DNA of 36,674 nt from Leisingera sp. JC1 (GTDB taxonomy: Bacteria > Pseudomonadota > Alphaproteobacteria > Rhodobacterales > Rhodobacteraceae). The stretch covers positions 107,419 to 144,092 of the forward strand of contig NZ_LYUZ01000057.1 of assembly GCF_001679925.1 (NCBI RefSeq), written 5' to 3'. Positions within the stretch are counted from its first letter, which is position 1. The number at the start of each line of letters is the position of its first letter. A model generated the notes under the pieces. That model was not told where the DNA came from. It was given only the letters and a program-made list of their open reading frames with translations, and made no database searches. Of this stretch, positions 1-7,612 are shown piece by piece. The position numbers were made by a program, and so were the translations under genes.

Positions 1-143
1 AAATGGAACCGCCACAGCGGCACCCCCGCATCGACCAGTCGCTGACAGTAGCCTTGCAATAGCTCCTTTTGCGGCGCCCCGTGCAGGCCCTGCTCCATCA
101 GCCAGGCAATCAGCGGCCCCGAATTGACATCAATCTGTATCAT
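1..143 (-). CDS. Probable adenylate/guanylate cyclase, N-terminal fragment
   Basis: This is the first 47 codons of a minus-strand gene whose remainder lies beyond the left window edge. Translation from the ATG at 143 gives a conserved-looking opening with segments such as IAWLMEQGL, ELLQGYCQRL and DAGVPLWR. This pattern (a 'WL...QGL', then 'L...C.RL..AGVPL.R') resembles the N-terminal region of class III adenylate cyclases common in Rhodobacterales. The catalytic domain is not in view, so the call rests on this short stretch only. A purine-rich stretch (AAGGTGAAG) precedes the ATG. It is transcribed away from the MarR gene's 3' end, about 50 bases downstream of it, and could be co-transcribed with it. 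Confidence 0.5.
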   Translation of the reverse strand, partial: MIQIDVNSGPLIAWLMEQGLHGAPQKELLQGYCQRLVDAGVPLWRFH

Positions 144-194
144 CGCTTCACCTTCAATCCCGCTGCTTTATCTGGGGTCTGGGCAGTACAATGT

Positions 195-635
195 CTATGG
201 TTCAATCCCTGCTAAATTGCGCAGCATATACCGCAAAATTGCAACCTCGCCGGTTGTGAAGCGGGCGCAGATGCTTGTGTCGAACTCCAGCGCATGTTCA
301 CGAAGGTCTTTGTAAGCGGCCTCCCCAGCTGGGGTCAGCGTCAGATGCTCTGAGCGGCGGTCGTTTTCATCGCGGGTTCGGGTCACGAACCGCTTTTCCG
401 ACAGCTTGGCGACCGCGCGGCTGATCTTTGTCTTGTGGATCTTGGCGCGGCTGCCGATCTCCTTGGCGGTCATCTGGCCATAGTTGCCCAGGTGAAACAG
501 AACCCGCCATTCGGTGCGCAGCATCCCGTATCGGTTCTTGTAGTGTTTCTGGAACCCCAGCGAGCTTTCCTCGGCGGCGCGGTTCAGCAGGTAGGGCAGG
601 AAATCCTGCAAAGCGAAATCATCTTTTTCGTTCAT
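195..635 (-). CDS. MarR-family transcriptional regulator of the homogentisate operon
   Basis: A 146-residue protein of normal MarR length. It has a winged helix-turn-helix in the middle (MTAKEIGSRAKIHKTKISRAV, followed by KLSEKRFVTRTRDENDRRS), where the last part is the typical 'D.RR' wing. The ATG at 635 was chosen because a strong Shine-Dalgarno (GGGAGAGGGGA) lies just upstream. A longer open frame reaches 791 but overlaps hmgA and has no ribosome site. It is divergent from hmgA, with 71 bases between the two start codons, so it most likely represses hmgA and itself until a pathway aromatic acid binds. Family assignment is secure; the target and ligand are inferred from position. Confidence 0.9.
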   Translation of the reverse strand: MNEKDDFALQDFLPYLLNRAAEESSLGFQKHYKNRYGMLRTEWRVLFHLGNYGQMTAKEIGSRAKIHKTKISRAVAKLSEKRFVTRTRDENDRRSEHLTLTPAGEAAYKDLREHALEFDTSICARFTTGEVAILRYMLRNLAGIEP

Positions 636-654
636 TTTCGTCCCCTCTCCCTTG

Positions 655-674
655 TTAGTTACAAAAACAACTAA
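655..674. promoter_or_regulatory. Palindromic operator candidate for the MarR regulator
   Basis: A perfect inverted repeat TTAGTT-N8-AACTAA sits in the 71-base gap between the divergent MarR and hmgA start codons. The surroundings are AT-rich, unlike the flanking genes, and a TAATAT -10-like hexamer overlaps the right arm. MarR dimers bind palindromes of about this size that overlap promoters. No binding data are available here. Confidence 0.55.
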
Positions 675-706
675 TATCCCGCAAGCAGCAAGAGGAGAAA
701 CGCGCG

Positions 707-2062
707 ATGAATCGGCCAGCCGATCCCCATGAAATGATCCAGGCCCCCTCTCTTCAGGGGCCGCACGAGGGCTATATGCCCGGCTTTGCAAACGACTTTG
801 AAACCGAGGCGCTGCCCGGTGCGCTGCCGCAGGGCATGAACAGCCCGCAGAAGTGCAACTATGGCCTTTACGGCGAACAGCTGAGCGGCACCGCCTTCAC
901 CGCCGATGTGCCGGAGCGGACCTGGTGCTACCGCCTCCGCCCCTCAGTCAAGCATTCGCACCGCTATGAAAAAATCGACCTGCCGCATTGGAAGTCTGCC
1001 CCTTGCGTTGATCCGGACGTGATTTCGCTGGGCCAGTACCGCTGGGATCCCGTGCCGCATAGCGATGAGGGCCTGACCTGGCTCACCGGAATGCGCACCA
1101 TGACCACCGCGGGCGACGTGAACACTCAGGTCGGCATGGCAAGCCACATCTATCTGGTCACCGAGTCGATGACGGACAGTTATTTCTTCTCTGCCGACTC
1201 CGAACTGCTGGTGGTGCCGCAGGAGGGCCGCCTGCGCTTTGCGACCGAGCTGGGCATCATCGACCTAGCACCGCAGGAGATTGCCATCATCCCGCGCGGG
1301 CTGGTGTACCGGGTGGAAGTTCTGGAAGGCCCCTGCCGCGGCTTTGTCTGCGAGAACTACGGCCAGAAGTTCGAACTGCCGGGCCGCGGCCCGATCGGTG
1401 CCAACTGCATGGCGAACCCGCGCGACTTCAAGGCGCCGGTGGCGGCGTTCGAGGACCGCGAGGTGCCGTCGACCGTGACCATCAAATGGTGCGGCCAGTT
1501 TCACGAGACCAAGATCGAACACTCGCCGCTGGATGTGGTCGCCTGGCACGGCAACTATGCACCCTATAAGTACGACCTGACCACTTATTGCCCCGTCGGC
1601 GCGATCCTGTTCGACCATCCGGACCCGTCGATCTTTACCGTGCTGACCGCGCCATCGGGCGTGCCAGGCACTGCGAACATCGACTTTGTTCTGTTCCGCG
1701 AGCGCTGGATGGTGGCCGAAAACACCTTCCGCCCGCCGTGGTACCACAAGAACATCATGTCGGAGCTGATGGGCAATATCTACGGCCAGTATGACGCCAA
1801 ACCGCAAGGCTTCGTGCCGGGCGGCATGTCCTTGCACAACATGATGCTGCCGCACGGGCCGGACAAGAACGCCTTTGAGGGCGCGTCCAACTCCAACCTC
1901 GGCCCGGAGAAGCTGGACAACACCATGTCCTTCATGTTCGAGACCCGCTTCCCGCAGCACCTGACTGCCTTTGCAGCCAAGGATGCGCCGCTGCAGGATG
2001 ACTATATCGACTGCTGGAGCGACATCGAGAAGAAGTTCGACGGCACCCCCGGCCTGAAATGA
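707..2062 (+). CDS. hmgA: Homogentisate 1,2-dioxygenase
   Basis: A 451-residue cytoplasmic Fe(II) extradiol dioxygenase that opens the homogentisate ring to 4-maleylacetoacetate. This is the central step of tyrosine and phenylacetate-type catabolism. Length and sequence match the family throughout, including the N-terminal [19 protein letters not shown] signature and [11 protein letters not shown]. The iron ligands line up with the human enzyme's H335, E341 and H371 as H347, E353 and H383 (the last in [12 protein letters not shown]), with identical spacing. An AGAGGAG ribosome site precedes the ATG at 707. It is the first gene of the plus-strand catabolic run, directly across from the MarR gene, and is probably induced through the palindrome at 655-674. 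Identity is essentially certain. Confidence 0.97.
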   Translation: MNRPADPHEMIQAPSLQGPHEGYMPGFANDFETEALPGALPQGMNSPQKCNYGLYGEQLSGTAFTADVPERTWCYRLRPSVKHSHRYEKIDLPHWKSAPCVDPDVISLGQYRWDPVPHSDEGLTWLTGMRTMTTAGDVNTQVGMASHIYLVTESMTDSYFFSADSELLVVPQEGRLRFATELGIIDLAPQEIAIIPRGLVYRVEVLEGPCRGFVCENYGQKFELPGRGPIGANCMANPRDFKAPVAAFEDREVPSTVTIKWCGQFHETKIEHSPLDVVAWHGNYAPYKYDLTTYCPVGAILFDHPDPSIFTVLTAPSGVPGTANIDFVLFRERWMVAENTFRPPWYHKNIMSELMGNIYGQYDAKPQGFVPGGMSLHNMMLPHGPDKNAFEGASNSNLGPEKLDNTMSFMFETRFPQHLTAFAAKDAPLQDDYIDCWSDIEKKFDGTPGLK

Positions 2063-2068
2063 AACGGT

Positions 2069-2130
2069 GAGGGGGCGCTGCCCCCTCTGGGCCGATCCGG
2101 CCCATTCACCCCCGGAGTATTTCCGGAAAG
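2069..2130. repeat. Intergenic double-hairpin element of Rhodobacterales type
   Basis: In the 105-base gap between hmgA and fahA there are two adjacent perfect hairpins. The first is GAGGGGGC-GCT-GCCCCCTC (2069-2087); the second is GGGCCG-ATC-CGGCCC (2089-2103). They are followed at 2109-2130 by a CCCCCGGAGTATTTCCGGAA box. From memory, G-rich hairpins followed by a 'CCCCCGGAGTATTT...AGATGAA' box recur between genes in many Rhodobacterales genomes. The copy number in this genome cannot be checked here. It may stabilise or partly terminate the hmgA transcript. Confidence 0.5.
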
Positions 2131-2167
2131 ATGAAAAGGATCTTCGGATCCGGAAACTGGAGACACT

Positions 2168-3424
2168 ATGCCTCTGCTGAAATCCTGGGTGGCCTCGGCC
2201 AATGATGCGAACCACCCGTTCCCGCTGAACAACCTGCCTTATGGTGTATTTTCCGTTGAGGGCGATGACCCGCGCTGCGGTGTTGCCATCGGCGACATGA
2301 TCCTGGACATGCAGGCCGCCGAGGAGGCCGGTCTGGTCCAGCTGGGCGATGCGCCGCTGTTCGACGTGCCCTACTGGAATGATCTGATGGAGGAAGGCCC
2401 CGCCGTCTGGGCCGCGCTGCGCAACCGTTTGACCGCGCTGCTGTCCGAAGGTGCCGCCGAGCAGGAGAAAGTGGAGCCCCTGCTGGTTGCCGCCGCCGAT
2501 GCCGAGCTGCACATGCCCTTTGCGGTTAGCGAATACACCGACTTCTACGCAGGCAAAAACCACGCCTTTAATGTCGGCACCATGTTCCGCGGCCCCGAAA
2601 ACGCGCTGCCGCCGAACTGGCTGCATATCCCGATCGGCTATAACGGCCGTGCGTCCTCGGTCGTGATTTCCGGCACCGATGTGCGCCGCCCCTGGGGCCA
2701 GCTGAAAGGCCCGAACGACGACAAGCCGCGGTGGGCGCCCTGCGCGCGCTTCGATATCGAGCTGGAAATGGGAGCGATTGTCGGCACCCCTTCCGATGGC
2801 CCGATCACCGTTCAGGAAGCGGATGACAACATCTTTGGCTATGTGCTGCTGAACGACTGGTCGGCGCGTGACATCCAGGCCTGGGAATACCAGCCGCTGG
2901 GTCCGTTCCAGGCCAAGGCCACTGCCAACACGATCTCTCCCTGGATCGTGACCAAGCCGGCGCTGGAGCCGTTCCGCTGCGACACGCCGGAACGCGAAGT
3001 GGAACTGTTGGACCACCTGAAAGACTGCGGGCCGATGCTCTATGACATCGACCTTGAAGTGACCCTGGCGCCGGAAGGCAAGGCGGCGACCACCATCGCG
3101 CGGACCAACTACAAGGAGATGTACTACTCCGCCGCGCAGCAGCTGGCGCATCACACCACTGCGGGCTGCCCGATGAACGCAGGCGACCTCTTGGGCTCCG
3201 GCACCATCTCCGGCCCCACCAAGGAAAGCCGCGGCTCGCTGCTGGAACTCAGTTGGGGCGGCAAGGAGCCGCTGACGCTGGACACCGGCGAGGAGCGCTC
3301 CTTCATCGCTGATGGCGACACGCTGACCCTGAAAGGCGCGGCCAAGGGCGACGGCTACACCATCGGCTTCGGCGACTGCACCGGTACCGTGCTGCCTGCG
3401 CTTAAAGACCCCTACGCAAGATAA
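2168..3424 (+). CDS. fahA: Fumarylacetoacetase
   Basis: A 418-residue enzyme that hydrolyses 4-fumarylacetoacetate to fumarate and acetoacetate, the last step of the homogentisate route. It aligns with the eukaryotic-type FAH over its whole length, including YTDFYAGKNHAFNVG and NDWSARDIQAWEYQPLGPF. Metal and active-site residues of mouse/human FAH have counterparts here: D125, E198, E200 and D230 for the metal, and Y127, H132 and R141 for substrate handling. A GGAGAC ribosome site lies just before the ATG. It is separated from hmgA by the hairpin element and from the next gene by 11 bases, so fahA and the metallo-hydrolase are surely co-transcribed. Confidence 0.96.
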   Translation: MPLLKSWVASANDANHPFPLNNLPYGVFSVEGDDPRCGVAIGDMILDMQAAEEAGLVQLGDAPLFDVPYWNDLMEEGPAVWAALRNRLTALLSEGAAEQEKVEPLLVAAADAELHMPFAVSEYTDFYAGKNHAFNVGTMFRGPENALPPNWLHIPIGYNGRASSVVISGTDVRRPWGQLKGPNDDKPRWAPCARFDIELEMGAIVGTPSDGPITVQEADDNIFGYVLLNDWSARDIQAWEYQPLGPFQAKATANTISPWIVTKPALEPFRCDTPEREVELLDHLKDCGPMLYDIDLEVTLAPEGKAATTIARTNYKEMYYSAAQQLAHHTTAGCPMNAGDLLGSGTISGPTKESRGSLLELSWGGKEPLTLDTGEERSFIADGDTLTLKGAAKGDGYTIGFGDCTGTVLPALKDPYAR

Positions 3425-3435
3425 GGAAGACCACC

Positions 3436-4386
3436 ATGGCAAAAGCTTTTGCGTCCCAAGGGGACCTGACCGAAAAGAAGATCACCTTCGATGAGATCGG
3501 CGAAGGGCTCTATGCCTTCACCGCCGAGGGCGACCCGAACTCCGGCGTGATCATCGGCGATGACAGCGTCATGATCGTCGAGGCGCAGGCCACCCCGCGG
3601 CTGGCAAACAAGGTAATCGAATGCGTGCGTTCGGTCACCGATAAGCCGATCACCCATGTGGTGCTGACCCACTACCACGCGGTTCGGGTGCTGGGCGCCA
3701 GCGCGTTCGGCGCGCAGCAAGTGATCATGTCAAATGCCGCATACAACATGGTGCTGGAGCGCGGGCAGGAAGATTGGGACAGCGAGTTCCAGCGTTTCCC
3801 GCGCCTGTTTGAAGGCCATGAAAGCATCCCGGGGCTGACCTACCCCACCACAACTTTCACCGATCAGATGACTGTCTTCCTCGGCAACCGCCGGGTCGAC
3901 ATCAAACAGATCGGCCGTGCCCACACTGCTGGCGATGCGGTGATCCACGTGCCGGATCAGAACGTCATGTTCACTGGCGACATCGTCGAATACCACTCCG
4001 CCTGCTACTGCGGCGACGGGCATTTCGCCGATTGGGGCCAGACGCTCGACAACATTAAGGCCTATGACGTGGACGCGATTGCACCGGGCCGCGGCGATGC
4101 GCTGGTGGGCAAGGAGATGGTCAATGCCGCCATCGAGAACACCCGCGACTTCGTCGAAAGCACCTACCGCCCGGTTCAGCGCATCGCTGCACGCGGCGGT
4201 TCGCTGAAAGAAGCCTGGGATGCTGTACGCGCCGAATGCGATCCGAAGTTCGCGGATTACGCGATCTACGAGCATTGCCTGCCCTTCAACGTCGCCCGCG
4301 CCTATGACGAGGCACGCGGCATTGCGCATCCCCGTATCTGGACCGCCCAGCGCGATCTGGAAATGTGGGAGGCCCTGCAGGGCTGA
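3436..4386 (+). CDS. Metallo-beta-lactamase-fold protein with incomplete metal site
   Basis: A 316-residue cytoplasmic protein with the MBL fold pattern: the early G.N.GVI.GDD..MIVEA strand, THVVLTHYH, GRAHTAGDAV and NVMFTGD. The canonical HxHxDH motif reads H79-Y-H81-A-V-R84, so the metal-2 Asp and His are missing. The usual PGH near the C-terminal side reads PGRG (R219). H79, H81, H163 and D182 are kept. This suggests one metal or an altered reaction. It follows fahA by 11 bases and precedes the flavin hydroxylase, so a role in the same aromatic pathway is likely, for instance hydrolysis of a lactone or thioester side product. No exact substrate can be assigned. Confidence 0.8.
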   Translation: MAKAFASQGDLTEKKITFDEIGEGLYAFTAEGDPNSGVIIGDDSVMIVEAQATPRLANKVIECVRSVTDKPITHVVLTHYHAVRVLGASAFGAQQVIMSNAAYNMVLERGQEDWDSEFQRFPRLFEGHESIPGLTYPTTTFTDQMTVFLGNRRVDIKQIGRAHTAGDAVIHVPDQNVMFTGDIVEYHSACYCGDGHFADWGQTLDNIKAYDVDAIAPGRGDALVGKEMVNAAIENTRDFVESTYRPVQRIAARGGSLKEAWDAVRAECDPKFADYAIYEHCLPFNVARAYDEARGIAHPRIWTAQRDLEMWEALQG

Positions 4387-4394
4387 TTTTGCAA

Positions 4395-4476
4395 CCGGGG
4401 CGGTTTGATCCAGATCGTATCGCCCCGGCAGAACCTGTGAGACGCTAGACCATCCTCCCGGCGTGCCCATGCCGGG
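4395..4476. other. Two hairpins in the gap before the flavin hydroxylase
   Basis: The 139-base gap between the MBL gene and the hydroxylase holds two inverted repeats. One is CCGGGGCG with an 18-base loop and CGCCCCGG (4395-4428), enclosing a GATC-CA-GATC core. The other is CCCGGC-N8-GCCGGG (4457-4476). No T-tract follows either, so they are poor intrinsic terminators. They may be operator-like elements or processing sites separating hmgA-fahA-MBL from the second half of the cluster. Confidence 0.35.
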
Positions 4477-4525
4477 AAACGGTGAAGCTGTGCCTGACGG
4501 CACCCGGAAATTGGGAGGAGACCTG

Positions 4526-6136
4526 ATGAACAAGATCTTTGAAGTCCCGTTGTACCCCTACGCGCGCCATGCGGATCAGGATGCTCCTGCGCCCGTGCGC
4601 CGCAAAGTAGTGGTGATCGGGGCAGGCCCCATCGGCCTGGCTGCCGCCATCGACCTGGCGCAACAGGGCACCGAAGTGGTGGTGCTCGATGACAACGACA
4701 AGGTGAGCTTCGGCTCCCGCGCCATCTGCTTTGCCAAGCGGCCCCTGGAAATCCTCGACCGGCTCGGCTGCGGCCAACCGATGGTGGACAAGGGCGTGCA
4801 GTGGAACGTCGGCAAAGTGTTCTTCGACGACCGTCAGGTCTATGACTTCAACCTGCTGCCGGAAGAGGGCCACAAGCGCCCCGCCTTCATCAATCTGCAG
4901 CAGTATTATTTTGAGGAATACCTGGTGAACCGGGTCCGAGAGCTGCAGGAGCAGGGCGCGCCGATCGAGATCCGCGGCCGCAACAAGGTCTCAGCCATCG
5001 GCACCCATCCCAGCCATGTGACGCTGGAAGTCGATACGCCCGAAGGCCCCTACAATCTGGAAGCCGACTGGCTGATCGCCTGCGACGGCGCAGGCTCCCC
5101 TACCCGGCAGATGCTGGGGCTGGATTTCGTTGGCCGGGTGTTCGAGGACAACTTCCTGATTGCAGATGTGATCATGGAGGCGGACTTCCCGACCGAGCGC
5201 TGGTTCTGGTTCGACCCGCCCTTCAACAAGGGCCAGTCGGCCCTGCTGCACAAGCAGCCGGATGGTGTCTGGCGGATCGACCTGCAACTGGGCTGGGACA
5301 TTGACAAGGAGCGCGAGAAGCGCCCCGAGAACGTGATCCCGCGGCTGCAGGCGATGCTGGGCGAAGATGTGAAGTTCGAACTGGAATGGGTCTCTATCTA
5401 CACCTTCCAGTGCCGCCGGATGGAACAGTTCCGCCATGGCCGGGTGCTCTTTGCCGGTGACGCCGCGCATCAGGTCTCCCCGTTCGGCGCCCGCGGCGCC
5501 AACTCCGGCCTGCAGGACACCGACAACCTGTGCTGGAAACTGCAGCTGGTGCTGGACGGCAAGGCACCGGAAAGCCTTCTCGACAGCTATGACATAGAAC
5601 GCATCCATGGCGCCGACGAGAACATCCTGAACTCCTCGCGCTCCACCGATTTCATCACACCCAAGTCGGAGATGAGCCGGGTGCTGCGCGATGCGGTTCT
5701 GGACCTGTCGGAACAGTATGAATTCGCGCGCCCCTTGGTGAACTCCGGCCGCCTGTCAGTGCCCTGCACCTATGACGGCTCGCCGCTGAATTCGGCCGAT
5801 GCGCTGGACGGGCCGGAGCGCACCCGCCCCGGCTCTCCCTGTCCCGACGTGCCGCTGGCCGACGGGTTCCTGCTGGACAAGCTGGGCGACAAATTCACCC
5901 TTCTGACCATCGACTCCGACGCCCCGGACGTGATCGAAGAAGCAGGCGTAGAGGTGACCCGGCTGGCGCTGTCCATCAAGGACGACAAGACGCTGGCGCT
6001 GAAGGAGCGCTATCTGGGCAATGCCGAAAGCGGCGTCTACCTGATCCGCCCGGACCAGCACGTGGCCGCGCGCCGTCCCAGCTTTGACGACAACCAGTTC
6101 CGGCACGCGATCCGCCGGGCGATTGGCAAGGAGTGA
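4526..6136 (+). CDS. FAD-dependent aromatic ring hydroxylase (MhpA-like)
   Basis: A 536-residue class A flavoprotein monooxygenase. It has the dinucleotide-binding GAGPIG at residues 32-37, the DG motif in IACDGAG (D187-G188) and the GD motif in VLFAGDAAHQVSPFGARG (G311-D312). It ends in the thioredoxin-like C-terminal domain typical of the 3-(3-hydroxyphenyl)propionate hydroxylase group. The ATG at 4526 was chosen because GGGAGGAG lies 5 bases upstream; an in-frame ATG at 4463 has no ribosome site. Its place in a homogentisate operon suggests that it makes the para-dihydroxy ring, for example from 3- or 4-hydroxyphenylacetate or a related acid. That substrate is inference. Its stop is followed within 5 bases by the next gene. 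Confidence 0.85.
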   Translation: MNKIFEVPLYPYARHADQDAPAPVRRKVVVIGAGPIGLAAAIDLAQQGTEVVVLDDNDKVSFGSRAICFAKRPLEILDRLGCGQPMVDKGVQWNVGKVFFDDRQVYDFNLLPEEGHKRPAFINLQQYYFEEYLVNRVRELQEQGAPIEIRGRNKVSAIGTHPSHVTLEVDTPEGPYNLEADWLIACDGAGSPTRQMLGLDFVGRVFEDNFLIADVIMEADFPTERWFWFDPPFNKGQSALLHKQPDGVWRIDLQLGWDIDKEREKRPENVIPRLQAMLGEDVKFELEWVSIYTFQCRRMEQFRHGRVLFAGDAAHQVSPFGARGANSGLQDTDNLCWKLQLVLDGKAPESLLDSYDIERIHGADENILNSSRSTDFITPKSEMSRVLRDAVLDLSEQYEFARPLVNSGRLSVPCTYDGSPLNSADALDGPERTRPGSPCPDVPLADGFLLDKLGDKFTLLTIDSDAPDVIEEAGVEVTRLALSIKDDKTLALKERYLGNAESGVYLIRPDQHVAARRPSFDDNQFRHAIRRAIGKE

Positions 6137-6141
6137 TCACC

Positions 6142-6357
6142 ATGACCGAAGACCAACTGATCCTGACCTCCAACCTCGAGCGCGCCGACGATTTCTATGC
6201 CGATCTGCTGGCCGCGCATGAGGATCTAAGCAAAGACGAAAGCGATGCGCTGAACGCGCGCTTGGTGCTGGTGCTCGCAAACCACATTGGGAAACGCGCG
6301 ATCCTGAAACAGGCGCTGGCCGCTGCCGCGCTGAAAACCGGGGAGGACTCCGCTTGA
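6142..6357 (+). CDS. Small DUF2783-type protein
   Basis: A 71-residue acidic, helical protein (ERADDFYADLLAAHEDLSKDE, then ALNARLVLVLANHIGK) without signal peptide or metal motif. It resembles the short DUF2783 proteins found beside MhpA-like hydroxylases. The start at ATG 6142 is set by AAGGAG nine bases upstream; the in-frame GTG at 6133 abuts that ribosome site and is unlikely. It lies between the hydroxylase and the VOC gene, with coupling on both sides, which points to a small partner or accessory of one of them. No biochemical function is known to me. Confidence 0.75.
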   Translation: MTEDQLILTSNLERADDFYADLLAAHEDLSKDESDALNARLVLVLANHIGKRAILKQALAAAALKTGEDSA

Positions 6358-6896
6358 AAATCGAACAGATCCACCACGTCGCCTACCGCTGCAAGGACGC
6401 CAAGCAGACGGTGGATTGGTACAACAAGATGCTGAACATGGACTTTGTCCTGGCCATTGCCGAGGACCATGTTCCCTCCACCCATGAACCCGATCCCTAC
6501 ATGCATATCTTCATGGATGCAGGCAACGGCAACGTCCTGGCCTTCTTTGAGCTGCCGACCAAGCCGGAGATGGACCGCGACCGCAACACACCGGTCTGGG
6601 TGCAGCACATCGCCTTCAAGGTGAAGGACCGCGAGACCCTGATCCAGTTCAAGGAGCACCTGGAGGCCAACGGCGTCGAAGTACTGGGTGTCACCGACCA
6701 CTCGATCTTCCATTCGATCTATTTCTTCGATCCGAACGGCCACCGGGTGGAGCTGGCCTGCCCCGACCCGGAAGAAGAGGCGCTGCTGCAAAAGCTCGAC
6801 TCGGTGAAATGGGAAATGCTGGATGAATGGTCCAAGACCAAGAAGGCGCCCAAACATGCCGAGTGGCTGCACGCCAAGGAATTGAACAAGGCCTGA
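6354..6896 (+). CDS. VOC-superfamily (glyoxalase/extradiol dioxygenase fold) protein
   Basis: A 180-residue protein with two beta-alpha-beta-beta-beta modules. It opens with IEQIHHVAYRCKD, has VQHIAFKVKDRE as the second-module start and ends in FFDPNGHRVELACPDP. Probable metal ligands are H8, E66 (in FFELP), H85 and E133, the H/E/H/E pattern of glyoxalase-like enzymes. The start is a TTG overlapping the TGA of the preceding gene (TTGA), with GGGGAGGA seven bases before it, so translation is coupled. HmgA already provides ring cleavage, so this protein may act on another intermediate, as an isomerase, lyase or dioxygenase for a side substrate. The reaction is unassigned. Confidence 0.8.
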   Translation: MKIEQIHHVAYRCKDAKQTVDWYNKMLNMDFVLAIAEDHVPSTHEPDPYMHIFMDAGNGNVLAFFELPTKPEMDRDRNTPVWVQHIAFKVKDRETLIQFKEHLEANGVEVLGVTDHSIFHSIYFFDPNGHRVELACPDPEEEALLQKLDSVKWEMLDEWSKTKKAPKHAEWLHAKELNKA

Positions 6897-6913
6897 TAGA
6901 CTCAAACAGCCAA

Positions 6914-6936
6914 GGCAGCCCGGCGGGCTGCCTTCT
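6914..6936 (+). terminator. Hairpin between the VOC gene and maiA
   Basis: A perfect 8-bp stem GGCAGCCC-GGC-GGGCTGCC (6914-6932) followed by TTCT lies 17 bases after the VOC stop and about 20 bases before maiA. It looks like a weak intrinsic terminator or an mRNA-stabilising hairpin. As maiA belongs to the same pathway, partial read-through would tune rather than abolish its expression. Confidence 0.5.
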
Positions 6937-6954
6937 CAGCACGGGAGACCGCCG

Positions 6955-7587
6955 ATGGGCAGCACGATCCTTTATGACTACTGGCGCTCATCGGCCAGCT
7001 ACCGGCTGCGCATCGCGCTGAACCTGGCCGGGATCGACTACACCGCGGTCCCAGTGGATCTGGTCAAGGGCGAGCACAAGAGTCGGGAGCATCTGGCCCG
7101 CAATCCGCAAGGATTCGTGCCGGTGCTGGAGATCGACGGGATGCGCCTGACCCAGTCGCTGGCGATCCTTGATTACCTGGATGAGACCCGCAGCCTTGGC
7201 CTGCTGCCCGCAGATCCCGGCCAGCGTGCCAGGGCACGGGCACTGGCGCATTCCGTCGCGGTTGACGTGCATCCGGTCTGCAACCTGCAAGTTGCCAAAC
7301 ACGCCACCGCGCTCAGCGGCGGCGCGGCGGATATGCCCAAAGCCTGGATGCAGCATTTCATCCACCCCGGCCTGCAGGCGTTTGAAACTCTGCTGAAAGG
7401 CTTCAGTCAGGCACCGTATTGCATCGGAGAAACCCCAGGCCTGGCTGATATCTGCCTGATGCCCCAGCTTTACAACGCCCGCCGCTGGGAGGCGGATTTT
7501 TCAGACTTGCCGCGGATCTGCGCGGTGGAGGCGGCCTGCGCCGCCAACCCTGCCTTTACCGCCGCCTACCCTGAACAGTCAGGCTGA
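6955..7587 (+). CDS. maiA: Maleylacetoacetate isomerase (zeta-class GST)
   Basis: A 210-residue glutathione S-transferase-fold enzyme that converts maleylacetoacetate to fumarylacetoacetate, linking HmgA to FahA. The N-terminal glutathione-site motif reads YWRSSASYRLRIALN. S12-S13 match the SSCSWRVRIAL serines of the human enzyme, with Ala where that has Cys, as in other bacterial forms. NPQGFVPVLEIDG, TQSLAILDYLDE (the cis-Pro and gamma-glutamyl site) and CIGETPGLADICLMPQL follow in order. GGGAG precedes the ATG. It is the last gene of the catabolic run and faces the convergent gene at 7613-8332 across 25 bases. Confidence 0.94.
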   Translation: MGSTILYDYWRSSASYRLRIALNLAGIDYTAVPVDLVKGEHKSREHLARNPQGFVPVLEIDGMRLTQSLAILDYLDETRSLGLLPADPGQRARARALAHSVAVDVHPVCNLQVAKHATALSGGAADMPKAWMQHFIHPGLQAFETLLKGFSQAPYCIGETPGLADICLMPQLYNARRWEADFSDLPRICAVEAACAANPAFTAAYPEQSG

Positions 7588-7612
7588 CCGGGCCGGGCGG
7601 CTTGCCGCTTCA

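Noticed and set aside
1265-3442. Very long minus-strand open frame (725 codons) opposite hmgA and fahA
   Set aside because: Antisense to two unmistakable enzymes, low-complexity Arg/Gly/Val/His-rich translation, no ribosome site. Such frames are expected opposite GC-rich genes.
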